A stretch of 64,000 nucleotides of DNA from contig OMWK01000011.1 of assembly GCA_900314745.1 (NCBI GenBank), forward strand, positions 1 through 64,000. Direction: 5' to 3'. Below the pieces are notes generated by a model. The model saw only the letters and a list, made by a program, of their open reading frames with translations, made no database searches and was not told the origin of the DNA. Numbering within the stretch: position 1 is the first letter of the stretch; each line of letters opens with the position of its first letter. This document shows, one piece after another, positions 27,917-36,783 of the stretch. The position numbers and the translations under genes are program-made. Source of the DNA: an uncultured Eubacteriales bacterium. Its GTDB lineage: Bacteria > Bacillota > Clostridia > Saccharofermentanales > Saccharofermentanaceae.

Positions 27917-28771
27917 TCACTTGCTGCCGGCACCGGCAACTATCTCTGTAATCTCCTGTGTTATCTTACTCTGCCTTACACGGTTATATTCCAAAGTAAG
28001 ATTATCAATCATCTCTGTTGCATTCTTGGTGGCACTGTCCATTGCCATTCTTCTCGATGCCACCTCACAGGCAAAACTCTCTTTGACAAGAGAATAAAGA
28101 ACGCCTGCAAAATACTGCGGAAGAATGTCCTCGAGAAGAACGAGGGGCTCCGGCTCATATATGCCTGCATTCGCACTTCTGCCCTCAAGTCTTGTAAGCG
28201 GAAGAATCCACTTAACATGAGGCTCCTGTGTAAGTATCGATACATACTTGTTGTAAACAATACCGACTCGGTCAATCCTGCCATCACGGAAGTCGTTAAT
28301 ACAGGACTTACTAGTCTCCATCGCGGTATCGAATGAATAATACTCCGATGAATCAAACTCCCTGACGTTATCCGGATCAAAATCAGACAATTCATCATCT
28401 GTATATCTGTCGAATGCCCTCTTACCGATAGGAACAATGTCCTTGACGCCCATGTCCCTTACCATCCTGAACACATTAGCATTGTATCCGCCGCAAAGAC
28501 CTCTGTCTCCGGCAATGACGATGAGTCTCGTCGAATCCGTGATCTTCTGTTCAGGTTCTTCACTGAAGAATACCGACTTCTGGCATTCCTGACTTCTTGT
28601 AAGATCGTCAACTATCTCGGAAACAGCCTTCAGGTACTTTCTTCCCTGTAGCATGGCATCGGTAGCCTTACGCATCTTCGAGGACGCGACAAGACCCATC
28701 GCTCCTGTCAGATGGAGCGTCGAGTCAAAGCTCTTTATCCTCTTACGCAGTGCCTTAATATCCTTAGCCAT
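27917..28771 (-). CDS. atpG: ATP synthase gamma subunit
   Basis: Rotor shaft of F1. 284 residues with both conserved coiled ends: KALRKRIKSFDSTLHLTGAMGLVASSKMRKA at the N-terminus and MDSATKNATEMIDNLTLEYNRVRQSKITQEITEIVAGA at the C-terminus, plus GDRGLCGGYNANVFR in the globular part. Lies 2 nt after atpA. Confidence 0.97.
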   Translation of the reverse strand: MAKDIKALRKRIKSFDSTLHLTGAMGLVASSKMRKATDAMLQGRKYLKAVSEIVDDLTRSQECQKSVFFSEEPEQKITDSTRLIVIAGDRGLCGGYNANVFRMVRDMGVKDIVPIGKRAFDRYTDDELSDFDPDNVREFDSSEYYSFDTAMETSKSCINDFRDGRIDRVGIVYNKYVSILTQEPHVKWILPLTRLEGRSANAGIYEPEPLVLLEDILPQYFAGVLYSLVKESFACEVASRRMAMDSATKNATEMIDNLTLEYNRVRQSKITQEITEIVAGAGSK

Positions 28772-28773
28772 TT

Positions 28774-30273
28774 TTATTCACTCTTAGTAAGTTTTGTAAG
28801 GATCTTCTTAAGAGTATCCTCATCCTCTTTGTCCCAGTTGCCGCTCTTAATTCGAAGTAGCCAGTCCTTGTATTCCATGTTAAGAAGGTCATAAAGTTCT
28901 GTCTCGAAAGAAGCGACCTTATCAACGGGAACGGAATTCAGATAACCGTTAATTACGGCATAGATGATCGCGACCTGAGCACCGACTTCTACGGGGCTGT
29001 TGCGATTCTGCTTCAATACCTGAACGATTCTCTCACCAAGATTCAGTCTTGCCTTCGTATCTGAATCGAGATCAGATCCGAACTGAGAGAACTCCTGAAG
29101 TTCTCTGAACTGTGAATACAGAAGCTTTAGCTCTCCTGAAACCTTCTTCATCGCCTTAAGCTGTGCGGATCCGCCGACTCGGCTTACTGAAATACCGGGG
29201 TTGATGGCAGGAATGATTCCGCTGTGGAACAGTTCTGTCTCAAGGAATATCTGTCCGTCGGTAATCGAGATTACATTAGTCGGGATATATGCGGAAACAT
29301 CGCCTGCCTGCGTCTCTACGATAGGGAGCGCAGTGATTGACCCGCCGCCGAACTCGGGTGCAACGCATGCTGCACGCTCGAGAAGTCTCGAATGAAGATA
29401 GAATACGTCACCGGGATATGCTTCTCTTCCCGGAGGTCTTCTGATAAGAAGAGACAGGGCTCTGTAAGCAACAGCGTGTTTGGACAGGTCATCATACACG
29501 ATGAGAACATCCTTGCCCTGCTCACGGAAATACTCGGCCATCGCGCATCCCGAATACGGAGCAATGTACTGAATAGGAGCACTCTCGGCTGCCGTAGCGG
29601 ATACGACTATCGTATAGGACATGGCTCCCGCTCTTGTAAGGTCAGATACGAGCTGAACTACGGAAGATGCCTTCTGTCCGATTGCTACATAAACGCAGAT
29701 AACGCCTGTATCCTTCTGATTAACGATGGTATCAAGTGCGATCTGTGTCTTTCCTGTCTGTCTGTCGCCGATAATGAGCTCTCGCTGACCGCGTCCGATC
29801 GGGATCATTGAATCGATAGCCTTGATTCCTGTCTGAAGAGGAACTGATACGCTCTTTCTCTCAATGATTCCGGGAGCCTCTGCTTCTACAGGCTTATATC
29901 CTGCATGAGGAACCGGTCCCTTGCCGTCGATGGGCTCGCCGAGAGGATTGACTACTCTTCCGAGGAATCCTTCGCCTACGGGAACTGATAATACCCTACC
30001 GGTCCTCTTTACCCTGGTTCCCTCTCTTATATCATCCGTATCGGAAAGTATGGCAACTGATACGATCTCATTCTCCAGATTCTGGGCAAGACCTACGCTT
30101 CCGTCTTCGAATTCAAGGAGCTCAGTCGACATGCAGTTACGGATGCCGTAAACACTCGCGATTCCGTCACCTACCATAACAACTGTGCCGACCTCACCCA
30201 TGTCGATGCGGTTCTTGTAACTTCTTATCTGTTCTTTCAGTATGTTACTGATTTCTTCCGGCTTTCTGTTCAT
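28774..30273 (-). CDS. atpA: ATP synthase alpha subunit
   Basis: Non-catalytic nucleotide-binding F1 subunit, 499 residues. Walker [29 protein letters not shown], and the [17 protein letters not shown] segment with the arginine finger (SVSR) are intact. Immediately follows atpH with a 1-nt gap, in the standard atp gene order. Confidence 0.98.
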   Translation of the reverse strand: MNRKPEEISNILKEQIRSYKNRIDMGEVGTVVMVGDGIASVYGIRNCMSTELLEFEDGSVGLAQNLENEIVSVAILSDTDDIREGTRVKRTGRVLSVPVGEGFLGRVVNPLGEPIDGKGPVPHAGYKPVEAEAPGIIERKSVSVPLQTGIKAIDSMIPIGRGQRELIIGDRQTGKTQIALDTIVNQKDTGVICVYVAIGQKASSVVQLVSDLTRAGAMSYTIVVSATAAESAPIQYIAPYSGCAMAEYFREQGKDVLIVYDDLSKHAVAYRALSLLIRRPPGREAYPGDVFYLHSRLLERAACVAPEFGGGSITALPIVETQAGDVSAYIPTNVISITDGQIFLETELFHSGIIPAINPGISVSRVGGSAQLKAMKKVSGELKLLYSQFRELQEFSQFGSDLDSDTKARLNLGERIVQVLKQNRNSPVEVGAQVAIIYAVINGYLNSVPVDKVASFETELYDLLNMEYKDWLLRIKSGNWDKEDEDTLKKILTKLTKSE

Positions 30274-30274
30274 A

Positions 30275-30802
30275 TCAGGATATCACTTCCTTTATATTCT
30301 TGAGATTCTTTCTGACACTTCCGTCAAAGTGCTTGCCGTCGACAGTTACGGATATACCGCCTATGAGTCCCTTATCGATGACATATTGAGGCTTAATGGT
30401 CTTGCCGGTAACTTTCGTAAGTTTTGCCGTAAGCCTTGCCTTCTGCTCATCGGTAAGCTCGACCGCACTTGTTATTACCGCATCGGCTATATGCATATAG
30501 TCTTCATACATCTTCCTGAACTCACTGATGGCAGAGAACAGAACATGCATGTCGCGGTGTTCGCATATTACATTGAGAAAAGAATAGACGTGGTCACAGA
30601 CCTGACCTTCAAACACGCTTCTCAATGACTCGATCCTCTCCGACTTAGGAACAGACGGGTTGCTCAGATAATCTATGTACTCAGGATTCTCCTTAAACAA
30701 AGTATCAACAAGATCAATATCGGGGATGACCTTATCAGCTTCATCCGACTCAAGCATCAGGGAGAAAAGAGCTATGGCATATTCCTTGTCGTTCCCGTTC
30801 AT
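30275..30802 (-). CDS. atpH: ATP synthase delta subunit
   Basis: Peripheral-stalk connector between F1 and subunit b, 175 residues. The N-terminal helical bundle ([18 protein letters not shown]) and the C-terminal signature [28 protein letters not shown] match the OSCP/delta family. Overlaps atpF by 1 nt. Confidence 0.94.
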   Translation of the reverse strand: MNGNDKEYAIALFSLMLESDEADKVIPDIDLVDTLFKENPEYIDYLSNPSVPKSERIESLRSVFEGQVCDHVYSFLNVICEHRDMHVLFSAISEFRKMYEDYMHIADAVITSAVELTDEQKARLTAKLTKVTGKTIKPQYVIDKGLIGGISVTVDGKHFDGSVRKNLKNIKEVIS

Positions 30803-31302
30803 TACTGATCCTCCAGGTTATCGATGAAATCATCGATAAGATTCATGTGATCATCCATATTGATCTCACGGCCGAGTACCTGCTCGGACAAAGCCGTGGA
30901 GACATCTACTATCTCCTTCTTGATATATTCCTGGGCATCAGCCTTATCACGCTCCGCTTCGGACTTAGCCTTACGGATGATGGACTCGGCCTTCTCACGG
31001 GACTCGTAGAGCATTATCTCATTACGGCGGTCCGCCTTCTCGACGGCCTCCTTGATTATGGCCCCTGCTTCATCCTCGGCAGACTTCATTCTCGTCTCCC
31101 ATGAAGACTTCAGCTCCATGGCATCGGCTTCAGCCTTGGACGCGCTGTCGTAACGGGAATCCACTTCCTCCTGCCTCTTGGCAATGACTTTCTTCACCGG
31201 CTCGAAAAGGAACTTCCTGAACAGAAGGAACAGAATGACAAGATTAAGAAGCGATATGATAATCTGCCAGATGTTTAACGAAATAACGTCAAGATTGTTC
31301 AT
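30802..31302 (-). CDS. atpF: ATP synthase b subunit
   Basis: 166 residues. One N-terminal membrane helix (about 10-30, IIISLLNLVILFLLFRKFLFEPV) then a long charged coiled coil that forms the peripheral stalk. The FEPVKKVIAKRQEEV segment after the helix is typical of AtpF. Confidence 0.95.
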   Translation of the reverse strand: MNNLDVISLNIWQIIISLLNLVILFLLFRKFLFEPVKKVIAKRQEEVDSRYDSASKAEADAMELKSSWETRMKSAEDEAGAIIKEAVEKADRRNEIMLYESREKAESIIRKAKSEAERDKADAQEYIKKEIVDVSTALSEQVLGREINMDDHMNLIDDFIDNLEDQ

Positions 31303-31307
31303 GTTGA

Positions 31308-31592
31308 TTATCCGATAGATTCAAGAAGAATATTTACGAGTCTTCCGGGCGCTACAAAGATAAGAAGGATAGCAATAACAAGAGCATAAAGACCGGTAGT
31401 CTCAGCGATAGCACATCCCATGAGCATTGTCGTGGTTACCGCACTTCTTGATTCTGGCTGTCTTCCGATCGCTTCACAGGCAGCAGCTACCGCATTACCT
31501 TCACCGATACCAGGTCCGATACCTGCGATCATCGCACATCCTGCTCCGAGAGCGCATCCTCCCAGAATAATACCGATTGCCAATTCCAACAT
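31308..31592 (-). CDS. atpE: ATP synthase c subunit with two-carboxylate ion site
   Basis: 94-residue hairpin of two membrane helices forming the rotor ring. Helix 1 has GIGPGIGEGNAVAA and the loop GRQPES; helix 2 has AIAETTGLYALVIA. The ion-binding carboxylate is Glu64, followed by Thr65 and Tyr69, and helix 1 supplies Glu31 where Na+-type c subunits usually have Gln. This resembles the two-carboxylate motif known from Fusobacterium. A TTG at 31598 is open in frame, but GGAGG is 9 nt before the ATG at 31592, so the shorter form is used. It starts 2 nt after the atpB stop. Confidence 0.95.
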   Translation of the reverse strand: MLELAIGIILGGCALGAGCAMIAGIGPGIGEGNAVAAACEAIGRQPESRSAVTTTMLMGCAIAETTGLYALVIAILLIFVAPGRLVNILLESIG

Positions 31593-31594
31593 TT

Positions 31595-32488
31595 TCAAAC
31601 ACCTCCGTTTGTATTCTCGATAACTTGTTGTTTTTTCTTAGCTTCCTTTATCCGCTTGCGTTTGAAGTATTCATCCTCAGGGAAACCGCCTGAAACATAA
31701 AGCATGGTCAGCATAGCGAAGATGAATGCCTGTAAGGCTCCGCTAAACAGATCGAAATAAATGGACAATATCGCCGGAAGTCCAACCCTTAAGTACGGGA
31801 AACCGCCAAGGTAGCCGGGAAGGAATCCGAATATCATCTTAGATACATTAGTAAGAAGATTAGCTATGAGTATTGAAATGATGGAGCCCGACAGGACGTT
31901 GCCGTAATGACGGAATGCCATCGATATAGGTGTCGCAACCTCACTTATGATGTTCAAAGGCGCGAGGAAAGGCACCGGATCACCGAAGCTCTTGATATAT
32001 ATGAGGGGACCAGCCTTACACTTATAGTAAGTAATAAGTATGAAGGTCAGAAGAGCCCACCCGCCGGTGACATTGATGTCAGATGTCGGCGGGAAAAGTC
32101 CAATCAGAGTAAGAAGAGATGAACAGGCCGAGAGGCCGAGCATCGCAGCTATGAACGGCCCGAATCCCATGAAGAACTCTCCCATGTTGGTCTTAACGAG
32201 ATTATCAACCGTGTTAACTATCCATTCAGCAATTATCTGTCTTCTGGACATATTCTTAGTCTTGAGACCGTGAGTCAGGAACAGGCAGAAGAAGAACAAA
32301 GACAGAATTACGAGCCATGAGTTGACCTGAGACTCGGTAATCGGAAGTCCGCCCAGCGGAAGATCTATCGTGAAGAATATATGAGCACCTGAAATATCGA
32401 TGCCTTCGGATGCGGGTACGTAAAGAACCTTGATGAGAATGCCCGCTATAAGAGGAATGATGGACAAGATAAGCAGTAATACGGTCAT
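31595..32488 (-). CDS. atpB: ATP synthase a subunit
   Basis: Stator ion channel of Fo, 297 residues. The essential arginine is in MAFRHYGNVLSGSI; SGALQAFIFAMLTMLYVSG is the last conserved helix. The N-terminal part has a TM helix and an extended outside loop. ATGA overlap with the upstream AtpI-like gene. Confidence 0.96.
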   Translation of the reverse strand: MTVLLLILSIIPLIAGILIKVLYVPASEGIDISGAHIFFTIDLPLGGLPITESQVNSWLVILSLFFFCLFLTHGLKTKNMSRRQIIAEWIVNTVDNLVKTNMGEFFMGFGPFIAAMLGLSACSSLLTLIGLFPPTSDINVTGGWALLTFILITYYKCKAGPLIYIKSFGDPVPFLAPLNIISEVATPISMAFRHYGNVLSGSIISILIANLLTNVSKMIFGFLPGYLGGFPYLRVGLPAILSIYFDLFSGALQAFIFAMLTMLYVSGGFPEDEYFKRKRIKEAKKKQQVIENTNGGV

Positions 32489-32892
32489 ACTTCAGGTTCC
32501 TCCTGAATGCCCTTCTTCTTTGACACCATGGCACTCATATAGACGGCAGCCGTCGGCATAATCAAAGAGATTACGGCGGCAAGAAGATTAAACCAGTCAA
32601 GTACGGCCGCCAGTATCAGCACGAGTGCAAGAAGGAAGAATCTCATTGTATGAGAGAAAGTAACCGTTGCCTTCGCGTCCTTCTCGTCCTTATCAAGAGC
32701 TTTCTGAAGGCCGAGCCCCATAAGGAAGAAATTGAGGATACCGACACCGGCACCCAGAAGATTACCAAACAGGACGTGAAGGTCCCATCTTCCGATGATA
32801 AGAAAGACTGCTTCCATAAGTGCACTCATGATAAGCGTCGCGAGTGCGATGTAAGAAGTCATATGCTTGATTGTCGGATCGATATTCTTCAA
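32485..32892 (-). CDS. atpI: ATP synthase subunit I-like membrane protein
   Basis: 135 residues, four hydrophobic helices, first gene of the ATP synthase operon, a position and size typical of AtpI, which helps assemble the c-ring. Sequence is weakly conserved in this family, so the call leans on context. Starts with TTG, 7 nt after AAGGAG; no closer ATG fits better. Confidence 0.8.
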   Translation of the reverse strand: MKNIDPTIKHMTSYIALATLIMSALMEAVFLIIGRWDLHVLFGNLLGAGVGILNFFLMGLGLQKALDKDEKDAKATVTFSHTMRFFLLALVLILAAVLDWFNLLAAVISLIMPTAAVYMSAMVSKKKGIQEEPEV

Positions 32893-32916
32893 ATTCTTTC
32901 TCCTTAAACTGCACCT

Positions 32917-32945
32917 ATGCTACTACATTATTGACCGTTAGTCAA
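32917..32945 (-). promoter_or_regulatory. ATP synthase operon promoter
   Basis: TTGACT (32945-32940), 17-nt spacer, TAGCAT (32922-32917). The -35 box overlaps the end of dfrA. Leader of about 20 nt contains AAGGAG. Confidence 0.7.
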
Positions 32946-33445
32946 TTTTTTCTTTTGTAAAATCTGACATTGAATGTGACGCCTGCTTCAGACATTATCT
33001 CATCTTCTTCACGATCAAGCTCCCACTTTGGATCTTCATCGAGATTCGGGAAGTAAGCATCGGCAGTATATTCCTTATGGATATAAGTGATTATTGCCTC
33101 ATCACAAAGATCGAGCATTGACTTATATACAGTCTCTCCGCCTATGAGGAATATCTTCTCATCGGTATGTGAAGCGATATATTCCTGAAGCTCTTCCCTG
33201 TCATGAAGGATGACTGCGCCTTCCTTCTCAAAGTCCTTGTTTCTTGTAAGGATGATGTTGACTCTCTTGGGCAGAAGCCTTTCGCCCGGGAAAGTGAGCA
33301 GCGTCTTTCTTCCGAACACTACTGTGTTGCCCGCAGTATACTTACGGAAAACTCCCTTCTGATCCTCAGGAAGAGAGATGAGAAGGTCACCCTTATATCC
33401 TATGCCCCAGTTCTGATCTACAGCTGCAATTGCTGTCATGCTCAT
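32942..33445 (-). CDS. dfrA: Dihydrofolate reductase
   Basis: Reduces dihydrofolate to tetrahydrofolate with NADPH. 167 residues: AAVDQNWGIGYKGDLLISLPEDQ (Met20-loop region, though with no Asp/Glu27 shift visible: PEDQ), VVFGRKTLLTFPG, and IFLIGGETVYKSML. It restores the folate consumed by ThyA, encoded two genes upstream. Starts by ATGA overlap with the phosphatase gene, with GGAGG 10 nt before. Confidence 0.93.
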   Translation of the reverse strand: MSMTAIAAVDQNWGIGYKGDLLISLPEDQKGVFRKYTAGNTVVFGRKTLLTFPGERLLPKRVNIILTRNKDFEKEGAVILHDREELQEYIASHTDEKIFLIGGETVYKSMLDLCDEAIITYIHKEYTADAYFPNLDEDPKWELDREEDEIMSEAGVTFNVRFYKRKN

Positions 33446-34170
33446 ATACTCAACACCTCCGCGAAGTATCCTGATGAGGATACGGATTCATTCTTTGAAG
33501 TAAGATGTGCCGTGTCGCCGAAGACCTGCACACGGAACGAAGCTGTTCCCTCTTCACGCTCTTCAGAGCCTATTATGGTAACCGAAGAGGGCGCCATGAA
33601 GAAGTTCTGCCACAGACACGTAGGTGCAACACCTGTCATGTGTCCCGTAAGCAAAGCGGTAACTCCGAAGTGGCAGAACATAACTATAGTCTTGTCATTG
33701 TGGGACGTTACTTCATAAGTGCCGTCACTACGCCTTACGTAGCCGTACCCATTAAGAAGCTCATCGAAAGCGGACGTCACGGCTTCGTATTCCGCGCGAA
33801 TATTGCCGGACCTCATAAGATCCGTATCGTACCATCTGTCCTTATCGTGAAGATCCTTGTTGCCGCTAAAATAAGACGGCATATGGTCCCAGCACATGCA
33901 GGGCTCATTCGTATCAGGATACTTAAGGTCATAATAGAATTCCTTAAGCCATGGAAGAACTGAAGCTTCGTGGTTAAGTCCGAGTTCAGCTCTTCTGTCG
34001 AGAGATACCTTGGCCGTATCCTTTGCTCGTCCCAGCGGGGACATATAGAAGTCGTCGACGTTCCATTTTGACACTCTGTCCGCGAGAAGCGAAGCCTCCT
34101 CCCACCCTCTCGGTGTAAGAGAATCGATCGTATAATCCGGTTCACAATGTCTTACAAATACTATCCTCAT
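33442..34170 (-). CDS. Histidine phosphatase family protein
   Basis: 242 residues of the phosphoglycerate-mutase-like branch. Catalytic His8 is in VRHCEPDY; SPLGRAKDTA supplies the phosphate-binding Arg; a second His is in MFCHFGVTALLTGH. Substrate unknown. Sitting between thyA (TGATG overlap) and dfrA (ATGA overlap), it may act in nucleotide or folate metabolism, for instance on a phosphorylated pterin, but that is inference from position only. Confidence 0.88.
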   Translation of the reverse strand: MRIVFVRHCEPDYTIDSLTPRGWEEASLLADRVSKWNVDDFYMSPLGRAKDTAKVSLDRRAELGLNHEASVLPWLKEFYYDLKYPDTNEPCMCWDHMPSYFSGNKDLHDKDRWYDTDLMRSGNIRAEYEAVTSAFDELLNGYGYVRRSDGTYEVTSHNDKTIVMFCHFGVTALLTGHMTGVAPTCLWQNFFMAPSSVTIIGSEEREEGTASFRVQVFGDTAHLTSKNESVSSSGYFAEVLSI

Positions 34171-35000
34171 CAGACGGCTACCGGTATCCCCTTTACTTTC
34201 TCACCGTACTGATAATTCTCAAGACGGATGTTGTCCGTGGTGAACTGATAGAAGTCCGTTATTCCCTCATCAATCACAAGCTTTGGTGCCGGGAACGCGG
34301 GTCTCTCAATTACCTCCTTAACGATCGGAACATGTCTGTCGTAAACATGTGCATCAGCGATAACATGTACAAGCTCGCCGACTTCAAAGCCCGTGCATCT
34401 CGCGAAAAGATGAACGAGAACTGCATACTGGCATACATTCCAGCCGTTAGCGACGAGCATGTCGTTACTTCTCTGATTAAGGATCGCATTGAGCTTGTTG
34501 CCCGTTACGTTGAATGTCATTGAATAAGCGCAGGGATAAAGGTTCATCTCGGAAAGATCCTGATGAACATAAATATTAGTCATGATTCGCCTGCTGCTGG
34601 GATTGTTCTTAAGGTCAAAGAGGACACGGTCGACCTGATCCATGTCGCCTTCCTTATAGTGATGCTTAACACCTAACTGATAACCGTACGCCTTGCCGAT
34701 CGAGCCGTTCTCATCAGCCCATGCATCCCAGATATGAGTTCCTAAGTCCTTTACGTTATTGGATTTCTTCTGCCATATCCAGAGAATCTCATCAACAGCG
34801 CCCTTGAAATTGATATAGCGCTGCGTAAGCATCGGGAACTCTTTGCTCAAATCATAGCGGTTAACAACACCGAACTTCTTAAAAGTATATGCAGGAGAAC
34901 CGTCTTCCCAGTGAGGTCTTACCTTCTCATTCTCGGTGGTATACCCTGAATTCAGGATATCCTTAATATTCTGATCGAATATCTCATCTGCCATACTCAT
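34170..35000 (-). CDS. thyA: Thymidylate synthase
   Basis: Methylates dUMP to dTMP with methylene-THF. Seen: SSRRIMTNIYVHQD (phosphate-binding Arg pair), catalytic Cys in LYPCAYSM, NQRSNDMLVANGWN, CQYAVLVHLFA and HVIADAHVYDRHV. The active-site surroundings deviate from the common PPCH, as in other clostridial ThyA. The open frame reaches 35033, but that ATG directly abuts the TATAAT box; the ATG at 35000 has GGAGG 8 nt upstream and gives 276 residues. First gene of thyA-phosphatase-dfrA. Confidence 0.94.
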   Translation of the reverse strand: MSMADEIFDQNIKDILNSGYTTENEKVRPHWEDGSPAYTFKKFGVVNRYDLSKEFPMLTQRYINFKGAVDEILWIWQKKSNNVKDLGTHIWDAWADENGSIGKAYGYQLGVKHHYKEGDMDQVDRVLFDLKNNPSSRRIMTNIYVHQDLSEMNLYPCAYSMTFNVTGNKLNAILNQRSNDMLVANGWNVCQYAVLVHLFARCTGFEVGELVHVIADAHVYDRHVPIVKEVIERPAFPAPKLVIDEGITDFYQFTTDNIRLENYQYGEKVKGIPVAV

Positions 35001-35033
35001 AGACAGTTCCTCCGTGCTTTGCAAAAGTACCAT

Positions 35034-35039
35034 ATTATA
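35034..35039 (-). promoter_or_regulatory. -10 box of the thyA operon
   Basis: TATAAT on the minus strand; a start site near 35027 leaves a leader of about 27 nt with GGAGG at 35013-35009. No good -35 hexamer seen. Confidence 0.6.
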
Positions 35040-35110
35040 ATAGCATAAAAAAGATCCGCGTTTGAATGTAACCCGTCTGAAACTAATTCGAACTTTTATT
35101 TCTAATCCCC

Positions 35111-35139
35111 TTGCATTAAAACAAAACTTGTAATAATAT
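35111..35139 (+). promoter_or_regulatory. tRNA-Pro promoter
   Basis: TTGCAT (35111-35116), 17-nt spacer, TAATAT (35134-35139), about 35 nt before the first tRNA. The stretch 35040-35110 shows nothing else. Confidence 0.75.
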
Positions 35140-35173
35140 TATTTAGCTGTCTAAAGCTCAGCTCGGAAAATAA

Positions 35174-35249
35174 CGGGGTGTGGCTCAGGTGGTAGAGTGC
35201 TTGCTTCGGGAGCAAGAGGCCGTGGGTTCGAGTCCCGCCACTCCGACCA
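35174..35249 (+). tRNA. tRNA-Pro (CGG)
   Basis: 76 nt with CCA encoded. Acceptor CGGGGTG pairs with CACTCCG (one G:T). Anticodon stem/loop CTTGC-TTCGGGA-GCAAG gives CGG. T arm GTGGGTTCGAGTCCCGC. Confidence 0.95.
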
Positions 35250-35280
35250 GGATTTCCGAACAGGCTATTGACAGTTATAT

Positions 35281-35357
35281 CGGGGTGTAGCTCAGGTGGC
35301 TAGAGTGCTTGCTTAGGGAGCAAGAGGTCGTGGGTTCAAGTCCCGTCACTCCGACCA
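35281..35357 (+). tRNA. tRNA-Pro (AGG)
   Basis: 77 nt with CCA encoded, almost identical to the preceding tRNA. Anticodon stem/loop CTTGC-TTAGGGA-GCAAG gives AGG, an A34 anticodon that would need deamination to inosine. One extra base in the D loop. Shares the promoter at 35111 and the terminator at 35361. Confidence 0.93.
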
Positions 35358-35360
35358 GAA

Positions 35361-35390
35361 AGCCTTGAGAGTTGTTCTCAAGGCTTTTTC
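35361..35390 (+). terminator. tRNA-Pro operon terminator
   Basis: AGCCTTGAGA-GTTGT-TCTCAAGGCT followed by TTTTC, 3 nt after the second tRNA. Confidence 0.88.
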
Positions 35391-35403
35391 ATTTATTAGA
35401 ACT

Positions 35404-36783
35404 ATGGCAGTTAACAAAGGACATTCAACGGATTTTGGCAGAGGTAGTGTAGCCGGTCATGTAATAAGGCAGGCCCTTCCCCTCATGCTCTCTTCTTTTG
35501 TCCAGCTGCTTTACAACATCGTAGACAGAATTTACATAGGACACATTCCCGGAGAAGGTCAGGATGCACTGACAGGTTTGGGGCTCACCTTTCCCATAGT
35601 TTCCGTGATACTTGCGTTTACCATGCTTTTCGGGCAGGGCGGCGCACCCGTGTTCTCCATCGCCATGGGCTCCGGTAACGAGAAGAAAGCCGGCAAGGTT
35701 CTCGGCAACTCATTCACGATGCTTATAACAGGAAGCGCGGTACTGACTGCGATCCTTTACTTCTTCATGAAGCCGCTTCTGTTCTGGATAGGTGCAGATG
35801 CCGTTACCTACCCTTATGCACAGACCTATCTTCAGATCTACCTTATCGGAACATCCCTGACCATGATCTCGAACGGACTTAACTATTACATTAGTTCTCA
35901 GGGATTCGCCGTAAGGGCCATGGTTAACACACTTGTCGGCGCAGTACTTAACATAATCCTGGACCCGTTCTTCATATTCATACTAGACCTTAATATCAGA
36001 GGCGCCGCGATCGCAACGGTCATATCGCAGGCACTCTCGACTATACTCGTACTCTCTTTCCTTACGGGACAGAAGCCGAAGTTCAAGATAGAACTTCGCA
36101 ACATGAAGCCGGAGCCCGCCATATGCTTCGAGATCTGCTCAGTCGGGTTTACGGGATTCATTATGCAGTTTACAAACAGCGCAGTTCTTACAGTCTGCAC
36201 CCGCACCCTCTCCGAGTACGGAGGAACTTTATACATCGGCATAATGACGATAGTAAGTTCGGTAAGGGACATCATGAGCGTAGCAGTTCATGCCATTACT
36301 TCAGGTGCGCAGCCTGTCATGGGATTCAACTACGGTGCCGGCAAATACAACAGAGTCAAGCAGGGAATCAGACTGTCATTTCTGTTTGCATTCGTGTACA
36401 CGGGACTCGCATGGCTCGTCGTAGTTATCTTCCCGAGGCTGTTCATAGGCATGTTCAGCGAAGACCCGGGACTCATCGAGGCTTCGGTGCCCGCCCTGCA
36501 CCTGTACTTCATGGCGTACGTCTTCATGGCGTTCCAATTCTCGGGACAGTCGACATTCATGTCACTTGAGAAGAACGGAAGAGCCATATTCTTCTCGCTG
36601 TTCAGGAAAGTAATACTTGTTATCCCCCTTACCATCCTGCTCCCTCATTTCACGGAGCCTGCGGTAAACGGCGTATTTATGGCCGAGCCCGTCTCCAACG
36701 TGGTAGGAGGACTTGCAAGTTTCATGACGATGTACTTTACGGTCTACAGGAAATTAGACGAATCTTCTGATAGTAACCACTGA
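35404..36783 (+). CDS. MATE family efflux transporter
   Basis: Twelve-helix multidrug/toxin exporter of the MATE family (NorM/MepA-like), 459 residues. Seen: PLMLSSFVQLLYNIVDRIYIGHIPG in helix 1-2, FGQGGAPVFSIAMGSGN, YYISSQGFAVRAM, and the repeated half GAQPVMGFNYGAGKYNRVKQ. Drives export with H+ or Na+; substrate unknown. An in-frame TTG at 35365 lies inside the tRNA terminator, so the ATG at 35404 is used; it has no Shine-Dalgarno, and a weak TATTAG box lies 4 nt upstream. Its end overlaps the convergent NlpC/P60 gene by 30 bp. Confidence 0.92.
   Translation: MAVNKGHSTDFGRGSVAGHVIRQALPLMLSSFVQLLYNIVDRIYIGHIPGEGQDALTGLGLTFPIVSVILAFTMLFGQGGAPVFSIAMGSGNEKKAGKVLGNSFTMLITGSAVLTAILYFFMKPLLFWIGADAVTYPYAQTYLQIYLIGTSLTMISNGLNYYISSQGFAVRAMVNTLVGAVLNIILDPFFIFILDLNIRGAAIATVISQALSTILVLSFLTGQKPKFKIELRNMKPEPAICFEICSVGFTGFIMQFTNSAVLTVCTRTLSEYGGTLYIGIMTIVSSVRDIMSVAVHAITSGAQPVMGFNYGAGKYNRVKQGIRLSFLFAFVYTGLAWLVVVIFPRLFIGMFSEDPGLIEASVPALHLYFMAYVFMAFQFSGQSTFMSLEKNGRAIFFSLFRKVILVIPLTILLPHFTEPAVNGVFMAEPVSNVVGGLASFMTMYFTVYRKLDESSDSNH

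Noticed and set aside
32930..32955. TTGAC-CGTTA-GTCAA followed by TTTTTTCTTTT on the plus strand, resembling a terminator
   Set aside because: No plus-strand gene precedes it; the same bases form the -35 region of the ATP synthase promoter on the minus strand.
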